DNA of 64,000 nt from Thalassobacillus_A hwangdonensis (GCF_042675915.1 NZ_JBHTKL010000005.1:930001-994000); one strand, 5' to 3'; numbered from the stretch's first letter, positions 23,719 through 32,705 are shown. Program-made: numbers and translations. Notes: generated by a model not told the origin, from the letters alone.

Positions 23719-25251
23719 ATGAACAGAAAAGTGATTGGATCCATTTTGATCATTTTCCTATTAAGTGTTTTGGTTGCAATGTATTTCCTCTCGTCTTCGA
23801 GGAGCGACAACCAAACACTTCCAAATGGAGTGAAAGAGGATGGGGAAAGTATATTGAATCTGAAAGCTGAAGCGTCAGGGGATCGCCCAATTAAAGAGTT
23901 CAAGTTGACCGCAAAAGAGTCAGATTGGAAATTCGATGCGGAAAATAGAGTACAGGCATGGACATATAACGGAACTGTCCCTGGTAAAGAATTGAGGGTA
24001 CAGGAAGGCGATTATATCAAAGTCGATTTGAAGAATGAGTTGGATGTACCTGTGACCATTCATTGGCACGGCGTCATCTTACCTAACAAAATGGATGGAG
24101 TACCAGGATTGACCCAGGATGCAGTTCAGCCTGGTGAAACCTTCATGTATGAATTCGTTGCTGGTGACGCAGGTACTTACTGGTATCATTCCCATCAGCA
24201 TAGCTCAGAACAGGTGGACAAGGGATTATATGGCATGTTTATCGTAGAAGAGAAAGAAAAGACCTATGCAGTCGATCAGTCATTTATTTTGGATGAATGG
24301 GCAGTCAACTCGGAAAAAGAGAGCATGTCCAACATGGCTGGTATGATGAGCGGCAGCATGCAAGGGGATGGAGAAGCGGATACGAAAGAAATGTATGATA
24401 CGTATACAGTAAACGGAAAGACAGCATCTGAAGTGGAAGCCCTTGTGCTTGAAAAAGGAGAAAAGGCAAGGGTGAGATTAGTGAATGCAGGTTATCAGCA
24501 GCATCGACTCGTTTTTCCAGAGGGTACAATGAAAGTAATTGAAGTGGATGGAGAAGCAGTAAAAGGCACAGCAAACTCTTCCAATGTCCTGGAAATCGCC
24601 CCTGGAGAAAGAATGGATGTGGAAATCACTCAAAAGAAAGCAGAACCATGGGTCATCAGTGGTGTTGATTCTCCTGAGAATTCACCTGGAATTACAATTC
24701 CCGTAAGTCCGAAAAAGGGAGTTGATGTTACTGAGCTTAAGAATGCGACAACGAATCAATCTGAAGCTATTATGGAAGGTACCTCTGCAGGAAGTGAAGA
24801 ACTGATTTTCAATGAGGAGCCGGAGAAAGTGGATGTGTCCTACACAATGGATTTGAATATGGGGATGAACATGGGGGAAGGGATGGTCTTCCAGATCAAC
24901 AACGATACATTCCCTGATACACCACCGATCCGGGTGGAAGAAGGTGACGTGGTGAAGGTTGACATAAAGAATTCGGGGAGATTGAATCATCCGATGCACC
25001 TGCATGGTCATCGTTTTCAAGTGGCATCCAAAAATGGTGAGAAGTATGATTCTCCGATTGTCAAAGACCTGCTGAATGTTAAACCGGGTGAAACCTATGT
25101 CATCTACTTCAAAGCTGATAATAAAGGGGAATGGCTCTTCCATTGTCATGATAACAACCATGCGGACAGAGGAATGGTGACGGTCTTGGACTATGAAGGC
25201 GTTTATTCTCCATTCGGTCTGGATGGTAAGGCAGACAATCAGCCGAATTGA
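23719..25251 (+). CDS. Membrane-anchored three-domain multicopper oxidase (CueO/CopA type)
   Basis: A 510-residue oxidase expected outside the membrane, held by an N-terminal membrane segment (about 5-25). Ligand motifs are complete: HWHG (His115, His117), HSH (His157, His159), HPMHLHGH (His424, His427, His429) and HCHDNNHADRGM (His475, Cys476, His477, His481, axial Met486). Two Met-rich stretches, MSNMAGMMSGSM and MDLNMGMNMGEGM, resemble Cu(I)-binding regions of CueO and CopA. Oxidising Cu(I) to less toxic Cu(II) is the likely role. ATG 23719 follows AGGAG by 10 bases; in-frame starts further upstream fall in the regulatory region. Confidence 0.92.
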   Translation: MNRKVIGSILIIFLLSVLVAMYFLSSSRSDNQTLPNGVKEDGESILNLKAEASGDRPIKEFKLTAKESDWKFDAENRVQAWTYNGTVPGKELRVQEGDYIKVDLKNELDVPVTIHWHGVILPNKMDGVPGLTQDAVQPGETFMYEFVAGDAGTYWYHSHQHSSEQVDKGLYGMFIVEEKEKTYAVDQSFILDEWAVNSEKESMSNMAGMMSGSMQGDGEADTKEMYDTYTVNGKTASEVEALVLEKGEKARVRLVNAGYQQHRLVFPEGTMKVIEVDGEAVKGTANSSNVLEIAPGERMDVEITQKKAEPWVISGVDSPENSPGITIPVSPKKGVDVTELKNATTNQSEAIMEGTSAGSEELIFNEEPEKVDVSYTMDLNMGMNMGEGMVFQINNDTFPDTPPIRVEEGDVVKVDIKNSGRLNHPMHLHGHRFQVASKNGEKYDSPIVKDLLNVKPGETYVIYFKADNKGEWLFHCHDNNHADRGMVTVLDYEGVYSPFGLDGKADNQPN

Positions 25252-25398
25252 TCATATAATCTCCATTATTTCTGCATCACTTAGCCTTAAACTGTAATGT
25301 AGAGAGATTTTGACCTTTTCTATCACATTCTTTATGGTGATCTTTTTCATTGGTAAGATAGAAAGTACTCAGTACAAATAAGAGAAGAGGATCACTCT

Positions 25399-26784
25399 AT
25401 GTGGAATAAATTATCATTCAGAATAGCCTTGTTGTTTTTCATTTTTATCACCATCATTGAATTGTTGTTGTTCTTTGTTTTGTATTCCGGATTGGCATCC
25501 AATCGGATCGAGGAAGTGCTGGAAGGACTGCAGGCAAGGGGAAACAGTCACAGGGATGTATTAGAAAAGAATTTTGATGTGGCCACTCTCAACCATGTTG
25601 CATTGATGGAAACAGAAGCCTCTACAGATGTAGTCATCATCGATATGAATGGAGAGGTCCTTGCAACATCGGCACCTATCAGCCTAGAAAAGGACAAGTT
25701 AATCAAAGCGCATGATCATCATGACTCGCATCAGGGAAGGGTGATTGAAGAGAGATGGAAGACTGAGCCGTATATCGCAACCCTTGCTCCGATTGTGGTA
25801 GAAGGGGAACTACGGGGATATCTTTACATGTTTTCACCTTCCAGTTCAGTTGAGAATGTAGTGACGGAACTATCTACACAATTTTTATATATCAGTCTGG
25901 TCACCATCATCCTGACGGTCATCACGATTTTCATTCTGACACGCTTCATTACGAGACCATTGATCAATATGAAAAAGGTTACTGAAAAAATCAGTACAGG
26001 TAAGACGAGTGTTTCTTTACCGACATTACGTAATGATGAGTTAGGGGAATTATCACGGGCGATACAGACATTAGCCAGTGATCTGGATCATTTGAAACAA
26101 GAGAGAAATGAATTCCTTGCGAGCATTGCACATGAGCTGCGTACCCCTCTGACCTATGTCAAAGGTTACGCTGATATAGCAGCTCGTGAGAATCTCTCTC
26201 AGCAGGACAGGGAAAAATACTTGCAAATATTGAAGGAAGAGGCCACTCACCTGACGATGCTCGTTAAAAATCTATTTGATTTAGCTAAAATGGATCAAAA
26301 TGAATTTGCCATTGAACAGGCATGCACACCACTGTGTCAGCCACTAAAAAAGGTGACAGAACGTGTAGCTCCTGTTTTTGAACAGCATAAAATCCAGATT
26401 CATATGGACTGTCCTGATGAACTGGAAGTGTACATCGATGAAGAACGAATCCAACAAGTGATACTGAACCTTTTGGACAATGTATTGAAGCATAGTCCGC
26501 CTGAATCGAATGTGAATATTACCGCTAGTGAAAAACAAAAACATGTCCAATTGAAGATTCAGGATGAAGGGGAAGGGATCCCTGATGAGGACCTTCCATA
26601 TGTGTTCGACAGACTCTATCGTGTGGATAAGTCTCGTTCCAGGGCAAGCGGAGGTACTGGTCTTGGTCTAGCGATTGTACAAGAAATCATCCGGTTACAT
26701 GGAGGTTCCATTTTTGTAGAAAGCCAAATGGGAAAAGGCACAACATTCATCATAGAGTTGCCAAGGGGGAAAGATGATGAATAA
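25399..26784 (+). CDS. Membrane sensor histidine kinase, probably metal-responsive
   Basis: A 461-residue kinase: membrane segment 1 (about 8-30), extracellular sensor (31-162), membrane segment 2 (163-182), HAMP, HisKA with phospho-acceptor His245 in FLASIAHELRTPLTYVKG, and an HATPase domain with DEGEGIPDEDLPYVFDRLYR and GGTGLGLAIVQEI. The sensor contains AHDHHDSHQ (His105, 107, 108, 111), a likely metal-binding patch. It overlaps the regulator gene by 8 to 11 bases. With multicopper oxidases before it and a copper ATPase after it, copper or silver sensing is the best guess. Confidence 0.92.
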   Translation: MWNKLSFRIALLFFIFITIIELLLFFVLYSGLASNRIEEVLEGLQARGNSHRDVLEKNFDVATLNHVALMETEASTDVVIIDMNGEVLATSAPISLEKDKLIKAHDHHDSHQGRVIEERWKTEPYIATLAPIVVEGELRGYLYMFSPSSSVENVVTELSTQFLYISLVTIILTVITIFILTRFITRPLINMKKVTEKISTGKTSVSLPTLRNDELGELSRAIQTLASDLDHLKQERNEFLASIAHELRTPLTYVKGYADIAARENLSQQDREKYLQILKEEATHLTMLVKNLFDLAKMDQNEFAIEQACTPLCQPLKKVTERVAPVFEQHKIQIHMDCPDELEVYIDEERIQQVILNLLDNVLKHSPPESNVNITASEKQKHVQLKIQDEGEGIPDEDLPYVFDRLYRVDKSRSRASGGTGLGLAIVQEIIRLHGGSIFVESQMGKGTTFIIELPRGKDDE

Positions 26785-27460
26785 ATTACTGATTGTCGAT
26801 GATGAACAGCGAATGGTGGATTTATTGCAGCTGTATTTAGAACCAGCAGGATTCTACTGTGATGTTGCTACAAATGGAGATGAAGCACTTCGGAAATTGG
26901 ATGCCAATCATTATGACCTGGTTCTGCTGGACATCATGATGCCAGGAACAAGCGGGTGGGAAGTATGTAGGAAGGTTCGCCTGAATTCCCGAATTCCCAT
27001 CATCATGATCACTGCCAGAGAACAGAAAGAGGACATCATCAAAGGCTTGAGACTAGGCGCGGATGATTATATCACTAAGCCATTCGATTCAGAAGAATTG
27101 ATCGCCAGGATAGAAGCGCTTCTTCGTCGAACGGGTGTGGAAACAATGCTCGAAGTGGATGGATTGATATGGGATGAAACCAATCACAACGTATCCTATC
27201 AGAAAAAAGATATAAGGCTCACGCCTAAAGAGTTTTCCATCCTTGGATATGTGATGCGTCATCCCGGCCGTGTATATGAAAGGGAACAGCTGATTGAATT
27301 GATTTGGGGATTCGAAGCGGAGACAGAAGGAAGGACGATCGACTCTCATGTCCGAAATATGAGAGAGAAGATAAGAAAATCTGGCTTCCCGATCGATAGC
27401 TATTTCACTACAGTATGGGGAGTCGGCTATAAATGGCTGAACCAGCCTAAACACCAATAA
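26777..27460 (+). CDS. OmpR/PhoB-family response regulator
   Basis: A 227-residue regulator with a receiver domain (about 1-115; acidic pocket in LIVDDEQ, phosphorylated Asp52 in LVLLDIMMPG, Lys in ITKPF) and a C-terminal winged helix (about 130-225, with LTPKEFSILGYV and TVWGVGYKW). Partner of the kinase that overlaps it. ATG 26777 is chosen over 26774 for spacing to AAGGGGGA. The paired CTGCA direct repeats at 20631 and 23645 fit the binding mode of this family and are candidate targets; this is inference. Confidence 0.94.
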   Translation: MNKLLIVDDEQRMVDLLQLYLEPAGFYCDVATNGDEALRKLDANHYDLVLLDIMMPGTSGWEVCRKVRLNSRIPIIMITAREQKEDIIKGLRLGADDYITKPFDSEELIARIEALLRRTGVETMLEVDGLIWDETNHNVSYQKKDIRLTPKEFSILGYVMRHPGRVYEREQLIELIWGFEAETEGRTIDSHVRNMREKIRKSGFPIDSYFTTVWGVGYKWLNQPKHQ

Positions 27461-27512
27461 GGTTCATGAGGAAATAAGGAGCAGTTGAATAGCTGTCCTT
27501 TCGTTTAATTAA

Positions 27513-27534
27513 ATACCATACCGGGAATGGGTAT
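27513..27534 (+). promoter_or_regulatory. CsoR/CopY-like operator candidate before the SHOCT-copB genes
   Basis: ATACC (27513-27517) and GGTAT (27530-27534) form an inverted repeat separated by 12 bases, with internal CCGG. It resembles the TACC-GGTA pattern of copper repressor sites. TATAAC at 27532-27537 overlaps the right arm and could be the -10. No copper repressor gene lies in the window. Confidence 0.4.
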
Positions 27535-27566
27535 AACATATAAAAATTATCAAATAGGAGATGATA

Positions 27567-27797
27567 ATGATGATGAATGGCGGCGGAGGAATGGGCGGCT
27601 TTTTTGGATTCGGGTTCATTGGAATACTGATTATCATTGCAATCATTTTTATCGGGTTTTGGATGATGAATAATTCGGGTTCAAATCGAAATGGAAAATC
27701 AGGCAGTTCTTCGATTGATACATTGAAAGAGCGCCTGGCAAGAGGGGAAATTTCAGAAGAAGAGTATGATCGTCTGAAAAGGAAAATGGACGAATAA
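27567..27797 (+). CDS. SHOCT-domain mini membrane protein
   Basis: About 76 residues: a Met/Gly-rich start (MMMNGGGGMGGFFGFGF), one membrane segment (about 15-34) and a C-terminal SHOCT motif (IDTLKERLARGEISEEEYDR). ATG 27567 is used because TAGGAG ends at 27560; an ATG at 27561 directly abuts the RBS. It precedes copB by 18 bases and probably shares its transcript. SHOCT motifs mediate oligomerisation or membrane tethering; a second protein of the same design is at 31103. Confidence 0.85.
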   Translation: MMMNGGGGMGGFFGFGFIGILIIIAIIFIGFWMMNNSGSNRNGKSGSSSIDTLKERLARGEISEEEYDRLKRKMDE

Positions 27798-27815
27798 AAA
27801 GAAAGGAGAATAGCG

Positions 27816-29951
27816 ATGAACGACAAACACAATCATAATCACACGTCTGATCATGAACATGAAAACGAACATAACCATTCACAGTCCAATGACGGCAATA
27901 ATGATCATGAACATCATCATGACCATGGTGACCATGAAGACCATGAAGATCATGGACATGACCATAGCGATCATGATCATTCCGGTCACGATCATAGTCA
28001 TCATGGCCACGACCATGGAGATATGCTGAATGATTTTAAGAAACGTTTCTATATTTCGTTGATTCTAACTATACCTATTTTGATATTGTCGCCAATGATC
28101 CAGGACTTCATCGGGGTCGATTGGCGTTTCCCTTATGATATGTACATTCTGTTTGGCTTATCTACCATTGTGTTTTTCTATGGTGGCTGGCCTTTCCTCA
28201 CTGGTGCTAAAGATGAATTGAAACAGAAGAATCCAGGGATGATGACTCTGATCGGGCTTGCAATATTAGTCGCTTATGGATACAGCTCGCTAGTTGTTTT
28301 CGGGTGGTCCGGTAAGAACTTCTTCTGGGAACTTGCTACCCTGATTGATATCATGCTGCTCGGTCATTGGATCGAAATGAAGTCCGTAATGGGCGCATCC
28401 AATGCATTGGATGAACTGGTCAAACTGATGCCGAATGAAGCACATCGACTCAAAGAAAACGGGGAAACAGAAGATGTAGAGGTGTCTGAGTTATCATCTG
28501 GTGATAAGGTACTTGTAAAACCAGGAGAGAAGATCCCAGTTGATGGAATTATTACAGAGGGTAAATCAGCCATTGATGAATCGATGCTGACAGGTGAGTC
28601 CTTGCCTGTAGAAAAAAATGAACAAGACGAAGTGATCGGAGGTTCCGTCAATCAGGAAGGATCCTTGACGATCGAAGTGAAAAATACAGGGGATGATACC
28701 TATCTCTCGAAGGTAGTAACATTAGTAAAAGAAGCACAGGAATCCAAGTCAAAGACACAGGATTTGGCTAACCGGGCCGCTAAATGGTTATTTTACTTAG
28801 CATTGACTGCCGGAATTACCACTTTGGTCATCTGGCTCGCATTAGGCTATGCGTTCGATGTGGCGCTAGAGCGAATGGTGACGGTGATGGTCATTACTTG
28901 TCCACACGCCTTGGGACTTGCTGCTCCATTGGTAACTGCGGTATCTACAGCTATCTCAGCTAAGAAAGGTCTATTGATCAGGAACCGCACCAACTTTGAA
29001 GGCGCGAGACAATTGAATGCAGTAGTATTTGATAAAACAGGAACGCTGACCGAAGGTGAATTTGGCGTCACCAATATCATTCCACTTGGCAGCAATGAAG
29101 AGAATGAAGTACTGCGCTGGGCTGCAAGTGCCGAGCAGAATTCAGAACATCCTCTAGCTGCAGGAGTGTTGAATGAGGCTGAAAAGCGGGAAATCAAGTT
29201 GAAAAAAGTGTCCGATTTTGAATCGATGACTGGAAAAGGCTTGAAAGGTACAGTGGAAGGCAAAGAAGTGTTGGTTGTAAGTCCAGGCTATGTGCAAGCA
29301 CAGTCTTATGAATACGATAAAGAAGAATTCCAACGCCTGGCTGAAGAAGGAAAGACGGTCGTATTTGTTTTACTAGACGGAGATTTGATCGGGATGATTG
29401 CAATGGCAGATATGGTTCGTGACTCTGCAAAAGAAGCGATCAGTGAACTGAAGGAAATGGGAATCCATCCGATCATGCTTACTGGTGATCATCAAAAAGT
29501 AGCTGACTGGGTAGCGAACCAGCTCGGTATAGAAGAGGTATATGCGGAAGTACTCCCGCATGATAAGTCCGACCAGATCAAGAAGATAAAAGAAAAAGGT
29601 TGGAAGGTTGCGATGACTGGAGACGGTGTCAATGATGCACCAGCGCTAGCTACAGCAGATCTGGGTATCGCGATCGGAAGTGGAACAGATGTCGCAATGG
29701 AAACAGCGGATGTCGTACTAGTCAAAAGTAACCCAAAAGATGTCGTCAGCATCATGGAGCTCTCCAAGAAGACGTATCGCAAAATGGTACAGAACCTTTG
29801 GTGGGCGGCCGGTTATAACATCTTTGCCATTCCATTAGCAGCTGGCGCACTTGCTTTCATGGGGATCGTTCTGAGCCCTGCAGTGGGTGCTGTACTGATG
29901 AGTCTGAGTACTGTCATTGTAGCGATCAATGCAAAATTACTGAAAGCTTGA
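27816..29951 (+). CDS. copB: CopB-type heavy-metal P-type ATPase (CPH motif)
   Basis: A 711-residue P1B-type ATPase that exports copper or silver across the membrane. Residues 1 to about 69 are an extreme His/Asp-rich region with runs such as HEHHHDHGDHEDH, a metal-binding tail rather than a CxxC domain. The intramembrane metal site is CPH (Cys362-Pro363-His364), diagnostic of P1B-3 CopB rather than CopA (CPC) or ZntA. Phosphorylated Asp406 is in DKTGTLTEG, the actuator motif TGES is present, and GDGVNDAPAL forms the hinge. RBS AAAGGAG precedes the ATG. Probably co-transcribed with the SHOCT gene from the operator-bearing promoter at 27513. Confidence 0.93.
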   Translation: MNDKHNHNHTSDHEHENEHNHSQSNDGNNDHEHHHDHGDHEDHEDHGHDHSDHDHSGHDHSHHGHDHGDMLNDFKKRFYISLILTIPILILSPMIQDFIGVDWRFPYDMYILFGLSTIVFFYGGWPFLTGAKDELKQKNPGMMTLIGLAILVAYGYSSLVVFGWSGKNFFWELATLIDIMLLGHWIEMKSVMGASNALDELVKLMPNEAHRLKENGETEDVEVSELSSGDKVLVKPGEKIPVDGIITEGKSAIDESMLTGESLPVEKNEQDEVIGGSVNQEGSLTIEVKNTGDDTYLSKVVTLVKEAQESKSKTQDLANRAAKWLFYLALTAGITTLVIWLALGYAFDVALERMVTVMVITCPHALGLAAPLVTAVSTAISAKKGLLIRNRTNFEGARQLNAVVFDKTGTLTEGEFGVTNIIPLGSNEENEVLRWAASAEQNSEHPLAAGVLNEAEKREIKLKKVSDFESMTGKGLKGTVEGKEVLVVSPGYVQAQSYEYDKEEFQRLAEEGKTVVFVLLDGDLIGMIAMADMVRDSAKEAISELKEMGIHPIMLTGDHQKVADWVANQLGIEEVYAEVLPHDKSDQIKKIKEKGWKVAMTGDGVNDAPALATADLGIAIGSGTDVAMETADVVLVKSNPKDVVSIMELSKKTYRKMVQNLWWAAGYNIFAIPLAAGALAFMGIVLSPAVGAVLMSLSTVIVAINAKLLKA

Positions 29952-29962
29952 TAAGCATAGTG

Positions 29963-30003
29963 AAAACCCCTGCTGCCTTCTCATCGGCAGCAGGGGTTTT
30001 GTG
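29963..30003. terminator. Bidirectional terminator between copB and the BNR lipoprotein gene
   Basis: AAAACCCCTGCTGCC (29963-29977) pairs perfectly over 15 bases with GGCAGCAGGGGTTTT (29986-30000). The A and T tails let it work for both convergent genes. Confidence 0.95.
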
Positions 30004-30008
30004 TGCAT

Positions 30009-31022
30009 TTACTCATTCACAGTTTTTCCATTTTCAATGATCGATTTCCACTCCGTACCCTTGCCTTTGTTGACAAAAGCCTTGCCATTAAAGGTGAGTA
30101 TCGTAAATGCTTCAGAGTCATTAGGATTTTGTGCCATATACATAACGCCATCCTGTTTCATTTCAGGAAGTTCGACGGTTTCCTTGGATTCGTTTTCCAA
30201 ATCATATTGGACCAACTCAGGGTTTTGATAATAGGTTGCAAAGTACAAGTGAGTGTCAGTGAAATGGACGGCAGTCCCTTGTCTGTCTTCTGCAGAAATC
30301 AATTCGAATGTGTTACCGCCATCTGTGCTTAAATAGACCCCACTTTTTGCAGCGGCTGCTACGACTTCTTTGTTTTGAGGGTGGACTGCAATCGTATACA
30401 GCTCTTTTCCAAGTCCTTCGGCTTTGGCTTGCTCCCATGACTGTCCGTCATCGAAGCTTTTGTATAGTCCTGTACCGATCTCAGAGTTTTCATGTTGGTT
30501 GTACACATAGATGGCATGACTTTCATACCCAACTCCCATCAGATGAAAGTCTGTTTCCCCTTCAAAAGCCAATGCCTCCAAGGACTTTCCTCCATCTGAA
30601 CTTTTCTGTAATCCGATTGGATTAGGCAGGTCTGACTCCGGTCCAGGGTGACCAGATGTGTAAAACCCTTCATTGACCGCATTGAAACCCATATAATCGT
30701 TATTCATCTCTTTTGTGCTATACCATGATTGCCCATCGTAAAGTTTCAATCCCGAGTGTGATGCTACCATGAGGTTATTGGTTTTATCGTAACCGATGCC
30801 ATGGACGTGCTCGACTGCTCCATCGAAGGCTTGATAAAAATCATCATTCGAAATGGATGATTCAGAGGCAGTTGTACTGCTTTTGTCTTCTTGTTTTGTT
30901 TGATCCTGGCTTTCTTCCTGTGCTGGTGCTTGTGTGTCCGTTTCTGTCTCGTCTGATGAATCATTACAACCTGCCAGGAACACTCCTAAAGCCAAGCTGC
31001 TGATCAATACTGTTTTCTTCAT
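30009..31022 (-). CDS. BNR-repeat beta-propeller lipoprotein (F510_1955-type)
   Basis: A 337-residue lipoprotein: signal peptide with lipobox FLAGC, an acidic Gln/Thr/Ser linker, then a propeller with Asp-box repeats SSDGGKSLEAL, SFDDGQSWEQA and STDGGNTFELI. Such propellers occur in sialidases and in VPS10/sortilin-like proteins. The annotation glycosylhydrolase used for this family is nominal; I see no catalytic set. The third in-frame ATG (31022) is used because GGAGG lies 8 bases upstream. Its site within a copper island suggests an extracytoplasmic metal or stress role. Confidence 0.8.
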   Translation of the reverse strand: MKKTVLISSLALGVFLAGCNDSSDETETDTQAPAQEESQDQTKQEDKSSTTASESSISNDDFYQAFDGAVEHVHGIGYDKTNNLMVASHSGLKLYDGQSWYSTKEMNNDYMGFNAVNEGFYTSGHPGPESDLPNPIGLQKSSDGGKSLEALAFEGETDFHLMGVGYESHAIYVYNQHENSEIGTGLYKSFDDGQSWEQAKAEGLGKELYTIAVHPQNKEVVAAAAKSGVYLSTDGGNTFELISAEDRQGTAVHFTDTHLYFATYYQNPELVQYDLENESKETVELPEMKQDGVMYMAQNPNDSEAFTILTFNGKAFVNKGKGTEWKSIIENGKTVNE

Positions 31023-31102
31023 GTTCATATCCTCCATGTAGTGTGCTTACAGAATCATTTCTACAAGGATCCTGTGCTGATTCAATTGTGAGTGTGTTCA
31101 CT

Positions 31103-31312
31103 TCAGCTTCTTGTAATTCTATACTTTATCCGATAGAATTCCTCTTCACTTATTTCTCCATTTTTGAATCTTTCTTCTAAAATTTCGATAGGGGTGTCGG
31201 TACTCAGATAACTTCTCATTAACACAATCCCCACCAAAGAAAGGATAATAATCCCGATCATGAAAACAAAAATCATCCACCCTGAATTTCCGTATCCATG
31301 AATCATGTGCAT
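31103..31312 (-). CDS. SHOCT-domain mini membrane protein, second copy
   Basis: About 69 residues: an N-terminus with His and Met (MHMIHGYGNSGW), one membrane segment (about 13-35) and a C-terminal SHOCT motif (PIEILEERFKNGEISEEEFY). ATG 31312 is 6 to 8 bases from AAGGGTG; a GTG 9 bases earlier is possible but abuts the RBS. Same design as the protein at 27567 but clearly diverged. It lies upstream of the BNR lipoprotein gene on the same strand with 80 bases between. Confidence 0.8.
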   Translation of the reverse strand: MHMIHGYGNSGWMIFVFMIGIIILSLVGIVLMRSYLSTDTPIEILEERFKNGEISEEEFYRIKYRITRS

Positions 31313-31513
31313 GATTTTCACCCTTCTCTTAGTATTGAATCTAACATAGCAGAATTATTTGAAGAAATTTTGCAGGACTGAGATTTTTATTGAAAAAGTT
31401 CACTTCGCAAACACAATAACTTACGCACCCCGTTCATCACTTGATCCTCTTCACAGTTTCTTCACACTTACCCGTTATAATGAGGGAAGTACTTATTAAT
31501 AGGAGTTGAAAGC

Positions 31514-32248
31514 ATGTTGTACCAGTGGTTCAGTCAAATCAGCAACCTTTTCAGTGAACCTTTTTTCAGCTTGGCAAATCAATGGGAAAGCATACCGATT
31601 CTATTTGCGCTTTTATTAGGAGTAGTCGGATCGGTGGCACCCTGTCAATTGACCGGAAACATCGGAGCAATCACTTTATATGGCAATCGCTCGTTACAAA
31701 GAAATTTTCCTTGGTCACACATACTACTTTTCATCCTTGGAAAGATTGTTGTATTCTCCTTATTAGGTTTAATGGTGTGGTTGATTGGAAGCGGAATAGA
31801 AAAGCAGTTTACGACATACATACCTTTTTTAAGGAAAAGTATTGGCCCTTTAATCATTTTGATTGGTGTTTTTCTTGCAGGATTTATAAAATTTCATAAA
31901 AACATTACCATTTGGAAAGTTCCTGAGAAATATTTGAAGGAGGGCAGATGGGGAAGTTTTTTAATGGGGGTCAGTTTTACCCTTGCTTTTTGTCCGACCA
32001 TGTTTGTATTGTTTTTTCTGACTCTTATGCCGATTGTTGTGAGCACATCCTATGGGATGGTGTTGCCTGGAATATTCGGAATAGGGACTTCAGTGCCGTT
32101 GCTTCTTTTTATTTTCCTGATTTGGTATTTCGGTTTAGGTGGTACGTTTATGAAGAAAAGCAGAAATGTCGGAAGGGTCATTCAGAAACTTGCAGGGTGG
32201 ATTCTGATTATAATCGGTATTTTGGATACACTGGCATATTGGGGATGA
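31514..32248 (+). CDS. DsbD/CcdA-like (TauE/SafE-annotated) membrane protein
   Basis: A 244-residue integral membrane protein with six or so segments. Segment 1 carries SVAPCQLTGN and segment 4 TLAFCPTMFV: one Cys in each half next to Pro, the arrangement of the DsbD/CcdA transmembrane core that passes reducing equivalents across the membrane. Related proteins occur in copper and cytochrome loci, where they may keep exported copper proteins reduced. Sulfite export is an unlikely literal reading of the family name. ATG follows AGGAGTTGAAAGC. A -10 TATAAT (31476-31481) is visible without a clear -35. Confidence 0.75.
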   Translation: MLYQWFSQISNLFSEPFFSLANQWESIPILFALLLGVVGSVAPCQLTGNIGAITLYGNRSLQRNFPWSHILLFILGKIVVFSLLGLMVWLIGSGIEKQFTTYIPFLRKSIGPLIILIGVFLAGFIKFHKNITIWKVPEKYLKEGRWGSFLMGVSFTLAFCPTMFVLFFLTLMPIVVSTSYGMVLPGIFGIGTSVPLLLFIFLIWYFGLGGTFMKKSRNVGRVIQKLAGWILIIIGILDTLAYWG

Positions 32249-32275
32249 TGGAAACCCTGGTAGAAGTAAAAAAAG

Positions 32276-32306
32276 AGCTCCAGCCAAAAAGGGCTGGAGC
32301 TTTGCT
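32276..32306. terminator. Bidirectional terminator between convergent genes
   Basis: AGCTCCAGCC and GGCTGGAGCT form a perfect 10-bp stem with T-runs on both strands. It serves the DsbD-like gene and the copper storage gene. Confidence 0.88.
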
Positions 32307-32309
32307 GTT

Positions 32310-32639
32310 TTATGCAATAAGCTTTTCACATTCATCTGCACACTTACGGCAAGCATCGGCACATTTCTGGCAGTGGTCATGATCATGCTTCGCACATTCA
32401 TCTCCACATGCACGACAAGCTGCCACACATAACTGAGCGTATTCTTTAACGAATTGAGTACCAAGGGTCAATGCTTTTTCAAACTCAGAGCAGATATCTG
32501 CACATTCGCGATCGAGACGGACACATTCTGCCATATGTTTCAAATCTTCTTCTTGCAAACATGATGTATAACAGTGGTTGCAGGCTTCCATGCATTCGTG
32601 TAACGACTTAATGACTCCAGCGTACTGTTCATGACTCAT
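32310..32639 (-). CDS. csp: Cys-rich four-helix-bundle copper storage protein (Csp)
   Basis: A 109-residue cytosolic protein with 16 Cys, mostly in C-x3-C or C-x2-C helical spacing (HECMEACNHCYTSC, QLCVAACRACGDEC, HCQKCADACRKCADEC). This is the pattern of Csp3 proteins, which line the core of a helix bundle with thiolates and store many Cu(I) ions. No signal peptide is present, so it is the cytosolic type. ATG 32639 follows AGGAGG with 8 to 9 bases; a longer in-frame start 48 bases upstream lacks an RBS. Upstream lies a perfect palindrome CTTATTTT-AAC-AAAATAAG. Confidence 0.92.
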   Translation of the reverse strand: MSHEQYAGVIKSLHECMEACNHCYTSCLQEEDLKHMAECVRLDRECADICSEFEKALTLGTQFVKEYAQLCVAACRACGDECAKHDHDHCQKCADACRKCADECEKLIA

Positions 32640-32705
32640 AATTGAATACCTCCTAAGGTTTTGGTTACAGTTTGTATAATTCCACAAACCTGTCTAGATA
32701 AACGT

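Noticed and set aside
27503..27534. Sigma-B promoter GTTTAA ... GGGTAT before the SHOCT-copB genes
   Set aside because: Both boxes match, but the spacer is 20 bases, far beyond the 12-15 used by sigma-B.
30009..31022. Catalytic glycoside hydrolase
   Set aside because: Only BNR/Asp-box repeats of a propeller are visible; no sialidase Arg triad or other catalytic set could be identified.
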